From: Ruminococcus sp.
Lineage (GTDB): Bacteria > Bacillota > Clostridia > Oscillospirales > Ruminococcaceae
Direction: 5' to 3'
Assembly: GCA_020860605.1 (NCBI GenBank)
Contig: JAJBTZ010000085.1
Span: forward strand, 30,236-94,235
Length of the DNA stretch: 64,000 nucleotides
Shown here: positions 35,345-42,997 of the stretch, in pieces
Layout: the number at the start of each line of letters is the position of its first letter
Position numbering within the stretch: the stretch's first letter is position 1
Program-made: the position numbers and the translations under genes
Notes under the pieces: generated by a model
The model's database searches: none
The model's input: the letters and a program-made list of their open reading frames with translations, nothing else
What the model was told of the DNA's origin: nothing

Positions 35345-35869
35345 ATGGAAAACGTCATTACTACCGACGAAGCAATCGTGGGTCTCTACTGGGATCGCAA
35401 CGAGGAGGCGATCAGGATTACGCAGGAGAAGTACGAAAAGTATCTCATGAAGATTGCCTATTCTGTGCTCAATGACATGCAGGACAGCGAGGAAAGCGTC
35501 AACGAGACCTACCTGAAGGCGTGGAACTCGATGCCGGAGCAGAGGCCGAGCATACTGTCTACATATCTCGGGAAGATTACCCGCCAATACTCGATCGACA
35601 TCTACCGCAAGCGGAACCGCGAGAAGCGAAAGGGCTCGGAATATGCGGTGTCGCTCTCGGAGCTTGAGGAGTGTGTCCAAGGCGGGTCTACTCCTGAGGA
35701 GGAGCTCGACGTGAAGCTGCTTGCAGAAGCGATTGAGACATATCTCTACACACTCAAAAAAGACGCCAGAGTGGCGTTTGTGATGAGGTATTTCTACTCG
35801 GACACGCTCGCGGAAATAGCAAAAAAGCCTCGGCATGACCGAGGCTGGGGTGAAGAGTATGTTGCATAG
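35345..35869 (+). CDS. ECF-type RNA polymerase sigma factor, frameshifted in region 4
   Basis: The 174-residue frame gives sigma region 2 (YEKYLMKIAYSVLNDMQDSEESVNETYLKAWNSMP), a linker, and the start of region 4 (ARVAFVMRYFYSDTLAEIAKK). It then runs into PRHDRGWGEEYVA and stops. The +1 frame from the break continues LGMTEAGVKSMLHRVRKGL and ends at 35909, which is exactly the expected DNA-recognition helix. The break lies at A6 (35821-35826) followed by a perfect GCCTCGG/CCGAGGC hairpin. Loss of one base there restores a ~187-residue protein. It could be a pseudogene, a sequencing error, or a recoding site. If truncated, the protein could not recognise the -35 element. Confidence 0.8.
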   Translation: MENVITTDEAIVGLYWDRNEEAIRITQEKYEKYLMKIAYSVLNDMQDSEESVNETYLKAWNSMPEQRPSILSTYLGKITRQYSIDIYRKRNREKRKGSEYAVSLSELEECVQGGSTPEEELDVKLLAEAIETYLYTLKKDARVAFVMRYFYSDTLAEIAKKPRHDRGWGEEYVA

Positions 35870-35917
35870 GGTCAGGAAAGGATTGGGAGAGCGGTTGGCA
35901 CAGGTATAGAGGATGGT

Positions 35918-35986
35918 GTAGGGGCGGATATTATCCGCCCGAAAACTTCTGGCAATCGGTAGCGGGCGGATAATATCCGCCCCTAC
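35918..35986. repeat. Family A palindromic element, copy 3
   Basis: The cleanest copy: GTAGGGG, palindrome GGGCGGATATTATCCGCCC, 22 unique bases, palindrome GGGCGGATAATATCCGCCC, CCTAC. The whole 69-base element is itself an inverted repeat with 25-base arms and lies between the sigma gene and the recG stop. Confidence 0.92.
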
Positions 35987-35988
35987 AA

Positions 35989-38004
35989 TTAATTTGCTTC
36001 CTCCCAAAGTTTCTCCACATTCGCCTTTAACCCCTTTCCTTCCTCCATCTCAAGATACCCACTCGCATAAATCTCCTCCGCCGATTCTCGGGCGAGTTTC
36101 AGGATATCCGTATCCGCTGCGATGTCGGCGATTTTGAAGGAGGGGAGGCCGTGTTGGCGGTTGCCGAAGAAGTCGCCGGGGCCACGGAGCTGGAGGTCAA
36201 GCTCGCTGATTTCGAAGCCGTCGGAGGTCGAGGAAAGTGCCTTCAGGCGCTTTTTCGAGGTTTCGGTGACGTTGTCGGTGATGAGGATGCAGTAGGATTG
36301 GTGCTCGCCTCTGCCGACCCGTCCACGTAACTGGTGGAGCTGGCTGAGGCCGAAGCGGTCGGCGTTCTCAATCAGCATGACGGCAGCGTTCGGGACGTCT
36401 ACGCCGACCTCGACGACAGTCGTCGAAACGAGAACCTGAATTTTTCCGTCCTTGAAGTCGGTCATAACCTGCTCTTTCTCAGCAGGTTTCATTTTTCCGT
36501 GGAGGACGCCGACGGTGTAGCCAGCAAAATCGGCCGACCTGATCCTCTCGGCATACTCGAGGACGCTCTGCATCCCCTCTTCCTCGTCGATGGCGGGGCA
36601 GATGATATAGGCCTGCCTGCCCTCGTCGAGATACTTTTTCGTGAAATTATAGGCGCGAGTACGGAGCTTTCCCGTGACAGCATAGGTCTCTATCTTGAGC
36701 CTGCCCTTCGGCATTTCGTTAAGGGTCGAGATGTCGAGCTCACCATAAATCATGAGAGCCAAAGTTCTTGGAATCGGTGTCGCGCTCATGACAAGGCGGT
36801 GAGGGTTGACGCCCTTTTCAGCCAAGGCGTCGCGCTGGTTGACGCCGAAACGGTGCTGCTCGTCGGTGATGACGAGGGCGAGGTTACTAAACTCAGTCGC
36901 CTTTTGGAAGAGGGCATGAGTGCCGACGGCGACGCTGTATTCGCCACTGGCGAGGCCTTTTCGAACGCGGTTTTTGTCTTTTGTGGACATCGAGCCCTTG
37001 AGTAGGGCGACCTTTACTCCCAGAGGCTCCAAAAACCTCGAAAGAGTCTCAGCGTGCTGGTCAGCCAGAACTTCAGTCGGAGCCATCAGGCAGGACTGGG
37101 TGCCGTTGAGATGGGAAAGATAGCAGCAGGCAGCCGCCACGACCGTCTTTCCAGAGCCGACATCGCCCATGATGAGGCGGTTCATCGGGACGTTGCGGGC
37201 CATGTCCGAAATACACTCGCCGATCGCCCTTCTCTGAGCGCCTGTGGGCTCGAACGGGAGCGAGCGGTAGAACTCATCCATCGGGAAGCTCTTCATCACA
37301 TAAGGCGTGAGGGTGCGGTTTCTGTCCTTCAGGGACAACATTCCGAGCTGGAGGGTCGTCAGTTCATCAAAAGCAAGGCGCTTCCTTGCAGGAACGACGT
37401 CCGACTGAGTCCTCGGGAAGTGGATATATTTCAAAGCGTCGTCGGTCCTCATCAGACCGGCTCTTTCTATGATTTCAGAAGGCATGACCTCACAGGTCTC
37501 GTTATCGAGACATGTGAGGGCGTTTTTCATGCAGTTTCTGAGAATATTCTCGGTCATTCCCTCAGTTAATGGGTAAACCGGGCGAAGCTTCTCAGCCTGC
37601 AAAACCTCGACAATCTGAGGACCATTCATCACCCGCTCGGTGAGGGTGCCGGTGACCTTTCCCAAAAGAAAATAATCCTCCCCAACCCTGATTTTGTCGT
37701 AGAGGTAGCCCTGATTGAAGAGGGTGACGAAGATGTCGTCGCTGCCGTCGGTGAACATGAGCTGGAATATCTGCATCCCACGGCGAGTATACTGGTAGGA
37801 GCGCTTCTCGGAGCAACGGCACTTCAGGAGGTTCTGCTCGTCCAAGGTAGCGTCTTCGATAGTGACAGGCGAGGAGAAATCGATGTAGCTTCGTGGAAGA
37901 TGATAGAGTAAGTCCCGAATCGTATGGATATCCATCTTCGCAAAAATCTCAGCCCTCTTCGGGCCAACGCCTTTCAGGTACTTAATATCATCCGATAGCT
38001 TCAT
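35989..38004 (-). CDS. recG: ATP-dependent DNA helicase RecG
   Basis: A 671-residue helicase that remodels stalled forks and Holliday junctions. The N-terminal wedge (OB) domain begins LKGVGPKRAEIFAKM. Helicase motifs are MGDVGSGKTVVAAAC (Walker A), ITDEQHRFGVNQRDAL (DEQH box), SATPIPRTLAL, and STTVVEVGVDVPNA..QLRGRVGRGEHQSYC (motifs V-VI). The C-terminal DFFGNRQHGLPSFKIADI is typical. The start at MKLSDDIKYL follows GAGGTGA; five codons of extension have no ribosome site. It has its own promoter, TTGCAA-17-TATAAT. Confidence 0.95.
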   Translation of the reverse strand: MKLSDDIKYLKGVGPKRAEIFAKMDIHTIRDLLYHLPRSYIDFSSPVTIEDATLDEQNLLKCRCSEKRSYQYTRRGMQIFQLMFTDGSDDIFVTLFNQGYLYDKIRVGEDYFLLGKVTGTLTERVMNGPQIVEVLQAEKLRPVYPLTEGMTENILRNCMKNALTCLDNETCEVMPSEIIERAGLMRTDDALKYIHFPRTQSDVVPARKRLAFDELTTLQLGMLSLKDRNRTLTPYVMKSFPMDEFYRSLPFEPTGAQRRAIGECISDMARNVPMNRLIMGDVGSGKTVVAAACCYLSHLNGTQSCLMAPTEVLADQHAETLSRFLEPLGVKVALLKGSMSTKDKNRVRKGLASGEYSVAVGTHALFQKATEFSNLALVITDEQHRFGVNQRDALAEKGVNPHRLVMSATPIPRTLALMIYGELDISTLNEMPKGRLKIETYAVTGKLRTRAYNFTKKYLDEGRQAYIICPAIDEEEGMQSVLEYAERIRSADFAGYTVGVLHGKMKPAEKEQVMTDFKDGKIQVLVSTTVVEVGVDVPNAAVMLIENADRFGLSQLHQLRGRVGRGEHQSYCILITDNVTETSKKRLKALSSTSDGFEISELDLQLRGPGDFFGNRQHGLPSFKIADIAADTDILKLARESAEEIYASGYLEMEEGKGLKANVEKLWEEAN

Positions 38005-38033
38005 TATCTCACCTCGCAAACTTTTCTCGGTCT

Positions 38034-38062
38034 ATTATACAAAATTCACACAGATTTTGCAA
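38034..38062 (-). promoter_or_regulatory. Promoter of recG
   Basis: Minus strand: TTGCAA (38062-38057), 17 bases, TATAAT (38039-38034). Confidence 0.7.
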
Positions 38063-38070
38063 GTCGTGAG

Positions 38071-38099
38071 TTGACTTTTTGTGAAAAATAGGGTAAAAT
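38071..38099 (+). promoter_or_regulatory. Divergent promoter upstream of the HAD gene
   Basis: TTGACT (38071-38076), 17 bases, TAAAAT (38094-38099). It stands back to back with the recG promoter (-35 boxes 8 bases apart). Any transcript into the HAD gene would carry the repeat block at 38105-38385 as its leader. Confidence 0.6.
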
Positions 38100-38104
38100 T
38101 ACAT

Positions 38105-38385
38105 TACACGATGCGAATTTGTCGCCGTTGGCGACATGACTTGCCTTCGGCAAGTCGGCAAGTTCGGCTTCGCCGAACTTGCACCCCTCAGTCAGCTGCT
38201 TCGCAGCTGCCAGCTCCCCTTATCAGGGGAGCCATAACTGCCCCTCCCACAGCTTCTTGCCTGAGGCTGCTATAGCCTCCCCTGTCAAGGGGAGGGGGAC
38301 CGCCGGCGAAGCCGGTGGTGGAGGGGTGCGACCCCGCAGGGGTCGCGTCGGCGTAGGAGACGCCAGTCTCCGCAGCCGACTAGTT
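38105..38385. repeat. Family B modular palindromic repeat block, copy 5
   Basis: Contains TTGTCGCCGTTGGCGACA-, CTTGCCTTCGGCAAG- and AAGTTCGGCTTCGCCGAACTT-type palindromes, a CCCCTCAGTCAGCTGCTTCGCAGCTG arm with CTCCCCTTATCAGGGGAG, and the inverse CCCTCCACC module (GGGGGACCGCCGGCGAAGCCGGTGGTGGAGGGG). After it, ACGCATTACGAATTACGAATTCCGAATT (38387-38415) is a short degenerate A+T repeat. Confidence 0.85.
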
Positions 38386-38431
38386 ACGCATTACGAATTA
38401 CGAATTCCGAATTGATTTGGAGGTGCAATAT

Positions 38432-39082
38432 ATGAATTTCTACAAGGACATCAGCTGCGCTATATTTGACCTCGATGGGACTTTGGTGGAGTCTATCAGC
38501 GCTTGGAGAGAGGTTGACATTAATTTCATGAAAAGGCGGAATCTGCCTATTCCTGACGACTTTTACGACAGGGTTTCGACGCTGAATTTCTCTCAGGCTG
38601 CCGACTATGTCATCTCGGAGTGTGGCGTCACCGACCCGAAGGAGGTCGTCATGAACGAGTGGCTCGAGGAGCTCGAGTACGACTATGCAAACGTCATCGG
38701 CATGGTCGCTGGCGCGAAGGAATTCATCACTAGGCTCCACCAAAGTGGCGTCAAAATTGCCCTCGCGACTGCGTCACGCCCTGAGCTCTTCAAATCCTGC
38801 CTTGAGAGGCACGGAGTACTCGACCTCTTCGACGTCTTCGTCACGACTGACGAAGTCAAGCGCAAGAAGGGCTTCCCAGATGTCTATCTCTTAGCTGCCG
38901 AAAAAGCAGGCGTTTCTGATCCCTCAAAGTGTGCCGTTTTCGAGGATATCTACCTAGGCTGTGTCGGCGCCAAAGCCGCCAACATGTACACCGTCGGCGT
39001 CCTCGAGGAGCACTCGAAGGACGACTGGGACAAGATGAAGGGTGTTTGCGATCTGGTTATTAGGGATTATATGGGGCTGTGA
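38432..39082 (+). CDS. HAD-superfamily phosphatase (beta-phosphoglucomutase-like)
   Basis: A 216-residue cytoplasmic HAD hydrolase. The nucleophile motif is IFDLDGTLVES (first Asp nucleophile, second acid/base), a helical cap follows, then motif II in LATASRPELF, the motif III Lys in KRKKGFPDVYL, and motif IV in VFEDIYLGCVGAKAANM. The cap type and size fit the PgmB/phosphoglycolate group, but the substrate is not set. The start at MNFYKDISCAIF follows GGAGGTG; a TTG five codons upstream is less likely. Confidence 0.88.
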   Translation: MNFYKDISCAIFDLDGTLVESISAWREVDINFMKRRNLPIPDDFYDRVSTLNFSQAADYVISECGVTDPKEVVMNEWLEELEYDYANVIGMVAGAKEFITRLHQSGVKIALATASRPELFKSCLERHGVLDLFDVFVTTDEVKRKKGFPDVYLLAAEKAGVSDPSKCAVFEDIYLGCVGAKAANMYTVGVLEEHSKDDWDKMKGVCDLVIRDYMGL

Positions 39083-39093
39083 GAACTTTCGGA

Positions 39094-39153
39094 AACCCCC
39101 TCCACCATCACCGAAGGCGAAGTGTCCCCTTCTCAGGGGAGGCTATTGCTGCC
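39094..39153. repeat. Family B repeat fragment, copy 6
   Basis: A short version: CCCCCTCCACCATCACCGAAGGCGAAGTGTCCCC then TTCTCAGGGGAGGCTATTGCTGCC. The middle palindrome is degenerate (ATCACC..GGCGA), so it looks like an older or partial copy. Confidence 0.7.
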
Positions 39154-39175
39154 TCATTGCAACTTTTTGGCAAAA

Positions 39176-39212
39176 TAAAAAAGCTATTGACGCTATTGAC
39201 AAATTAGCTTTT
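39176..39212 (-). terminator. Terminator of toxin mRNA, locus 2
   Basis: Minus strand: AAAAAGCUA, loop, UAGCUUUUUUAUUUU. As in locus 1, it lies beyond the antisense promoter. Confidence 0.7.
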
Positions 39213-39224
39213 TCAGTGTATACT
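39196..39224 (+). promoter_or_regulatory. Promoter of antisense antitoxin RNA, locus 2
   Basis: TTGACA (39196-39201), 17 bases, TATACT (39219-39224). The six bases after it (AAAAGT) are identical to those after the antitoxin -10 of locus 1. Confidence 0.85.
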
Positions 39225-39230
39225 AAAAGT

Positions 39231-39332
39231 AGTGGGAGGCCTGCTTGAATTGCAGTTCAGGCAACGGCCACTCTTTCCCATCAAATAGTACTTGTGTGAC
39301 CGCGACTGAAAGAATCAGGCGCGGTTATTTCT
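39231..39332 (+). ncRNA. Antisense antitoxin RNA of type I locus 2
   Basis: A ~102-nt RNA predicted from A39231 (AGTGGGAGG). It has an early stem-loop (UGCUUGAA with UUCAGGCA, 39242-39263) and ends at a hairpin CCGCG-A-CUGA..UCAG-G-CGCGG followed by UUAUUUCUU. The terminator overlaps the toxin stop codon. Layout, size and first bases match locus 1 although most of the sequence differs. Confidence 0.7.
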
Positions 39333-39417
39333 TGTGGTTAGAACCCAGGGCGTAACCAATAGAGAACGCGGTCATAAGCAAAGCTATGACTTCCAGAACC
39401 ACGGACATTGTTTCCAT
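39325..39417 (-). CDS. Small hydrophobic holin-like toxin peptide (type I toxin-antitoxin), locus 2
   Basis: A 30-residue peptide with a short start (METMS), one hydrophobic helix (VVLEVIALLMTAFSIGYAL) and a polar basic end (GSNHKK). The ribosome site GGGAGG lies eight bases before the ATG. A 79-codon frame to 39564 covers the promoter and is not used. It is related to the peptide at 885-974: same length, single helix and G-x-N-x-K-K end. A membrane toxin of the Hol_Tox class is the best reading, with the antisense RNA at 39231 as its antitoxin. Activity is inferred. Confidence 0.75.
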   Translation of the reverse strand: METMSVVLEVIALLMTAFSIGYALGSNHKK

Positions 39418-39469
39418 CAGCCCCACCTCCCTTCGCAGGGAAAGAGAAACCAACCTCCCACTGACCGAC

Positions 39470-39498
39470 ATTATATCAGATGTTTCACCAGCTGTCAA
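39470..39498 (-). promoter_or_regulatory. Promoter of toxin gene, locus 2
   Basis: Minus strand: TTGACA (39498-39493), 17 bases, TATAAT (39475-39470). The mRNA would start near 39462 with AGTGGGAGG, the same nine bases as the antisense RNA. A hairpin made from CCAGC-TTGACAG-CTGG covers the -35. Confidence 0.85.
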
Positions 39499-39585
39499 GC
39501 TGGTTATCCAAAAAAGCTCCCTTCCGGGATCCTTTTTTGTTTCATTCCTGCTCCCCCCTTGCAATCAGCAAGAGAAGCACTACTA

Positions 39586-40674
39586 TTAATTTCTTGGGTA
39601 TTTGTTGTATTTGATGTCTAAGAATTGGAGTCTGTCGTTTTTGTACATATCGGAATATTCGCGTGAATACATGGTAACTATCCACGGGAATCTGATTGCA
39701 TAAAAATGAATTGCCTCGTACACGGATTCCTCTTTACGGAAAGAGATTTTCACTTTCTTCTTTTTCTTATCGTCAGTCTCAGAATTGATAACCATATAGC
39801 ACTGCTTGGATTTGACTCCTTTATGGCTGTGTTCTGTAATATCTTCATATATCCATGAAATATTGGAATTCAAAATCATCCTTGGCGTAATATTGTTCAC
39901 AAAGTAGTAGGTGAATAATCTGCCAACTTTCAGATAGTCGTTATTTCCAACAGTGTCAGCATTTCTAAAATCCTCTTCGATGACGTCAGGAGAAAGGCCT
40001 GAAGCAGAAACTGTTTTCCTGACATCGCTTAAACAGGCTCCAGAAATTCCTTTTATAAGGATTACAATTCCATAAATAACTAATGCAGCCCCTAAAGCAA
40101 CGAACAGCATATAACTGTCAAACCACGATATTTCTCCTTTGCTCGCATCAATGTAGTAATCAAGCATTACTGAATCAACTTCATCGTCAGTGTAGCCAAG
40201 CTTTTTAACAGCCGAACTAAATTTTCCTTCCAGCACAGAACTCTCTGACGACAAAGTACATATTTCTCCCTTCAGAGTGAATGTGGATTCTGCCGTGCCG
40301 TTAGCCGTCTGCTCAGCCATTCTGTCCATTCGGGTATAATCAGAGCTGTTTACATCTATTGCCATGTACTTATATCCTGACTCTTCATTTCCTACTTTTA
40401 TGATGTAGTAATAGTCGGTAATTGTTTCCTCGCCTGTCTTACTGTCCTCTACGGATTTGGTAGCAAACAATCCATAGTTTTCGTCGAGATCAATAGTCAC
40501 ATATACTCCCCACCTGATTTCACTAACCTGCAAATCCGAAAAATCAGTGTAGCCAGACACCAGACATGTAATCTCTCCCCGACAATACATAATAAACATC
40601 ATTCCAGCAAAAATGCAAACGATCGAGTAGAGTAACGAATTCTTCAAACTCTTTTTCCAAAGTTCCTTTATCAT
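39586..40674 (-). CDS. Hypothetical two-helix membrane protein
   Basis: A 362-residue protein that I do not recognise. It has a basic start (MIKELWKKSLKNSLL), a helix at ~13-31, an outside region to ~185 rich in Ser, Thr, Asp and Glu, a second helix (~187-208, MLFVALGAALVIYGIVILI) and a cytoplasmic C-terminal half with a lysine run (KKKKKVKISF). The two-helix, loop-out build suggests a sensor or structural role, but nothing supports a specific one. The DNA is visibly richer in A+T than its neighbours and uses many A- and T-ending codons, so it may be a recent arrival. It stands between toxin locus 2 and a repeat block. Confidence 0.65.
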   Translation of the reverse strand: MIKELWKKSLKNSLLYSIVCIFAGMMFIMYCRGEITCLVSGYTDFSDLQVSEIRWGVYVTIDLDENYGLFATKSVEDSKTGEETITDYYYIIKVGNEESGYKYMAIDVNSSDYTRMDRMAEQTANGTAESTFTLKGEICTLSSESSVLEGKFSSAVKKLGYTDDEVDSVMLDYYIDASKGEISWFDSYMLFVALGAALVIYGIVILIKGISGACLSDVRKTVSASGLSPDVIEEDFRNADTVGNNDYLKVGRLFTYYFVNNITPRMILNSNISWIYEDITEHSHKGVKSKQCYMVINSETDDKKKKKVKISFRKEESVYEAIHFYAIRFPWIVTMYSREYSDMYKNDRLQFLDIKYNKYPRN

Positions 40675-40715
40675 ATTGCTATCCCCTTTCTCAAAGTTAG
40701 CATAGGATACAAATA

Positions 40716-40812
40716 GCCTCCCCTGAAAGGGGAGGGGGACCGTCGCCTTCGGCGACGGTGGAGGGGTGCAAGTTTCGCCAAAGGCGAAACTTGCTGACCT
40801 GACGAAGTCAGG
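40716..40812. repeat. Family B modular palindromic repeat block, copy 7
   Basis: GCCTCCCCTGAAAGGGGAGG, GGGGACC, GTCGCCTTCGGCGAC, GGTGGAGGGGTGCAAG, TTTCGCCAAAGGCGAAA, CTGACCTGACGAAGTCAGGTCA. The last palindrome touches the mscL stop codon, so mscL mRNA ends in the repeat. Confidence 0.85.
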
Positions 40813-41298
40813 TCACTTCTTCTCCGCAATAGCGTCGAGCTTGGCTTCGATTGACTTGAGGACGTCGAGTTCGGTGATGACGGGCTCGGCGGGGGCTTCG
40901 GGAGCTGCTTCTTCGGGCTTCTTGACCTTGTTCTTTGCACTGCCGATAATCTTGATTACTACGAAGATGCAGAGGGCAACGATGAGGAAGTTGAGCACTA
41001 CCGAGATGAAGTTGCCGAAGGTAACGGCGACCTCGGCGATCTCTTCGCCTGCTTCGTTGACGGAAGCAGCCTTGAGAACCCACTTCCAGTTCTCGAAGTT
41101 GATGCCACCTGTGATGAGGCTGATGAACGGCATGATGATGTCGTTGACAAGCGAGGTGACAATGCTGCTGAAGGCGGAACCGATGATGACGCCGACTGCT
41201 ATGTCAACAACGTTGCCCTTCGAAATCATAGCCTTGAATTCGTTAAGGAATGTCTTGGCCTTGCCAGTACCCTTTTTAGCTTCTTCTTTTACGTCCAT
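40813..41298 (-). CDS. mscL: Large-conductance mechanosensitive channel
   Basis: A 161-residue pentameric channel subunit that opens under membrane tension to protect against osmotic downshock. The pore helix TM1 is GNVVDIAVGVIIGSAFSSIVTSLVNDIIMPF (about 28-58). It is followed by the loop with GGINFENW, TM2 (FGNFISVVLNFLIVALCIFVVIKII, about 92-116) and an extended C-terminal tail (KKPEEAAPEAPAEPV..IEAKLDAIAEKK). The tail and the lysine-rich N-terminus (MDVKEEAKKGTGKAK) make it a little longer than the usual ~140 residues. Confidence 0.94.
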   Translation of the reverse strand: MDVKEEAKKGTGKAKTFLNEFKAMISKGNVVDIAVGVIIGSAFSSIVTSLVNDIIMPFISLITGGINFENWKWVLKAASVNEAGEEIAEVAVTFGNFISVVLNFLIVALCIFVVIKIIGSAKNKVKKPEEAAPEAPAEPVITELDVLKSIEAKLDAIAEKK

Positions 41299-41392
41299 GA
41301 TAAAATCCTTCTTTCAATTATTTTTCGGCTTAAAAAGCCGTTTTCTTATTTATAATAATAACAGAGTTGCCCTGAAAACGCAAGATTTATTT

Positions 41393-42913
41393 TTACTTTC
41401 CCGCCTCCACGGGTTCTTTCTCCGGCTCAGCTGGATATTCAGGAACGCGGTTGAAGGTCTCGGTGAGGACACGGAGTCTCCTCGAAAGCGACGAGCTGAG
41501 CTCCTCTTTGGAGATTCTCCAGCGCCAGTTGGTGCCGACAGTTGAGGGGATGTTGATTCTCGCCTCGTTTCCGAGCTCCAAAAAGTCCTGAGGCTGAGCG
41601 ATGACAACATCTGCGGTGCTCGACCAGCCGAGGCGGATGAGAGCATTCGGGATTTCCTTCTTGCTCTTGATGCCAAAATATCTCTTCGCGAAGCTCAGAG
41701 CCTTGCCCGAGAGGCCATCTGCCCAGCCCTTTGCGGTGTCTGAGTCGTGGGTCGAGACATAGGCGACATAGTTCGTGGAGGTGTAGTTGCAGGGGAGATA
41801 ATCCGACTTTCCTGTCGGGTCGAAGGCGAACTGGAGGGCCTTCATGCCCGGGTATTCAGTGTCTTTAAGGAGCTTCACGACATCTGGAGTGATAAGTCCC
41901 AGGTCCTCAGCGATGATTCTCTTCTTGCCGAGCCAGTAGTTGGCGGAGTTGAAGAGCTCCATTCCCGGGCCCTTCTTCCAGACGCCGTTTATGGCGTCCT
42001 CGTCACCATATGGGATCGAGTAGTAGCCCGCAAAACCTCTGAAGTGGTCGATTCTGACGACGTCATAGATGTCGGTCGTGTGAGCAATTCTCTGAACCCA
42101 CCAGTTGTAGCCGTCCGATTGCATCTTCTTCCAGTCATAGAGAGGATTCCCCCAAAGCTGACCTTTCGTGGCGTAGTCATCTGGCGGGCAGCCGGCAACG
42201 TTGACGGGATTACGATCCTTATCCAGCTCGAAGAGCTCAGGGTTCAGCCAGACATCGACGCTGTCGTGGGCACAGTAGATCGGCATGTCGCCGATTATCT
42301 CGATTCCCTTGTCGTTGGCGTACTTTTTGAGAGCGTACCACTGCTTATAGAACTCGTATTGGATGAATATGTAGAAGTTGATTTCTTTCTCGAGGCGCTT
42401 TTTCGCCTCAGCAAGTGCTGCCGGCTCCGCCATCTTGAGCGGTTTCTCCCATTCGAACCAAGGCTTTCCGCCGTTTTCGTCCTTGAGAGCCATGAAGAGG
42501 GCATAATTCCCTACCCAGCTCTTCTCTTTCTCTAAAAACGCCTTGTAGTCTTCGTCGGGCGTAAATCTCGAAAAAGCTATCCTAAGCGTGTCCCAGATGG
42601 TCTCGTAGAGCATACCGTAGTTGATGTAACGGGGATTGTCGCCGTACTGGACGGTTTTATACTCGGAAGGCTTCAGAAGGCCGTCCTTCTCGAGTGTTTC
42701 TAAATCGATAAGATATGGATTTCCTGCATAAACCGAGCAGGACTGATAGGGCGAATCGCCATAGCTGGTGGGAGAAAGCGGGAGAATCTGCCAGTAGTGC
42801 TGCTTCGATTTCCTTAAGAAATCGACGAACTCCCTTGCTTCCTTACCCATTTTTCCAATTCCATAATCGCCCCAAAGCGAGGATATTCCCAGAAGAATAC
42901 CGCTGACTCTCAT
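41393..42913 (-). CDS. malQ: 4-alpha-glucanotransferase (amylomaltase, GH77)
   Basis: A 506-residue cytoplasmic enzyme that transfers maltooligosaccharide units between glucans and frees glucose. GH77 landmarks: start RVSGILLGISSLWGDYGIG, nucleophile Asp in VVRIDHFRGFAGYYSIPYG, acid Glu in IIAEDLGLITPDV, third Asp in YVSTHDSDTAKGW, and the C-terminal WRWRISKEEL. It complements the GH13 lipoprotein and the sugar importer at 2.5-11.7 kb for maltodextrin use. A lone gene between mscL and the beta-lactamase-like gene. Confidence 0.95.
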   Translation of the reverse strand: MRVSGILLGISSLWGDYGIGKMGKEAREFVDFLRKSKQHYWQILPLSPTSYGDSPYQSCSVYAGNPYLIDLETLEKDGLLKPSEYKTVQYGDNPRYINYGMLYETIWDTLRIAFSRFTPDEDYKAFLEKEKSWVGNYALFMALKDENGGKPWFEWEKPLKMAEPAALAEAKKRLEKEINFYIFIQYEFYKQWYALKKYANDKGIEIIGDMPIYCAHDSVDVWLNPELFELDKDRNPVNVAGCPPDDYATKGQLWGNPLYDWKKMQSDGYNWWVQRIAHTTDIYDVVRIDHFRGFAGYYSIPYGDEDAINGVWKKGPGMELFNSANYWLGKKRIIAEDLGLITPDVVKLLKDTEYPGMKALQFAFDPTGKSDYLPCNYTSTNYVAYVSTHDSDTAKGWADGLSGKALSFAKRYFGIKSKKEIPNALIRLGWSSTADVVIAQPQDFLELGNEARINIPSTVGTNWRWRISKEELSSSLSRRLRVLTETFNRVPEYPAEPEKEPVEAGK

Positions 42914-42935
42914 ACAAATTTCCTCCGTTTATAAA

Positions 42936-42977
42936 AAATAAAATAGCCTGAGCTGATTGATCAGTCAAGGCTATTTT
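42936..42977 (-). terminator. Terminator of the serine-hydrolase gene
   Basis: Minus strand: AATAGCCT, loop, AGGCTATT, then TTATTTTTT; 20 bases after the stop codon. Confidence 0.8.
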
Positions 42978-42997
42978 ACCAAATTTCACGGCACATT

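Noticed and set aside
35821..35845. dnaX-like programmed -1 frameshift in the sigma gene
   Set aside because: The heptamer and hairpin fit, but -1 reading meets TGA after GCC-TCG-GCA. Only +1 gives the conserved helix, so a standard -1 event does not explain the gene.
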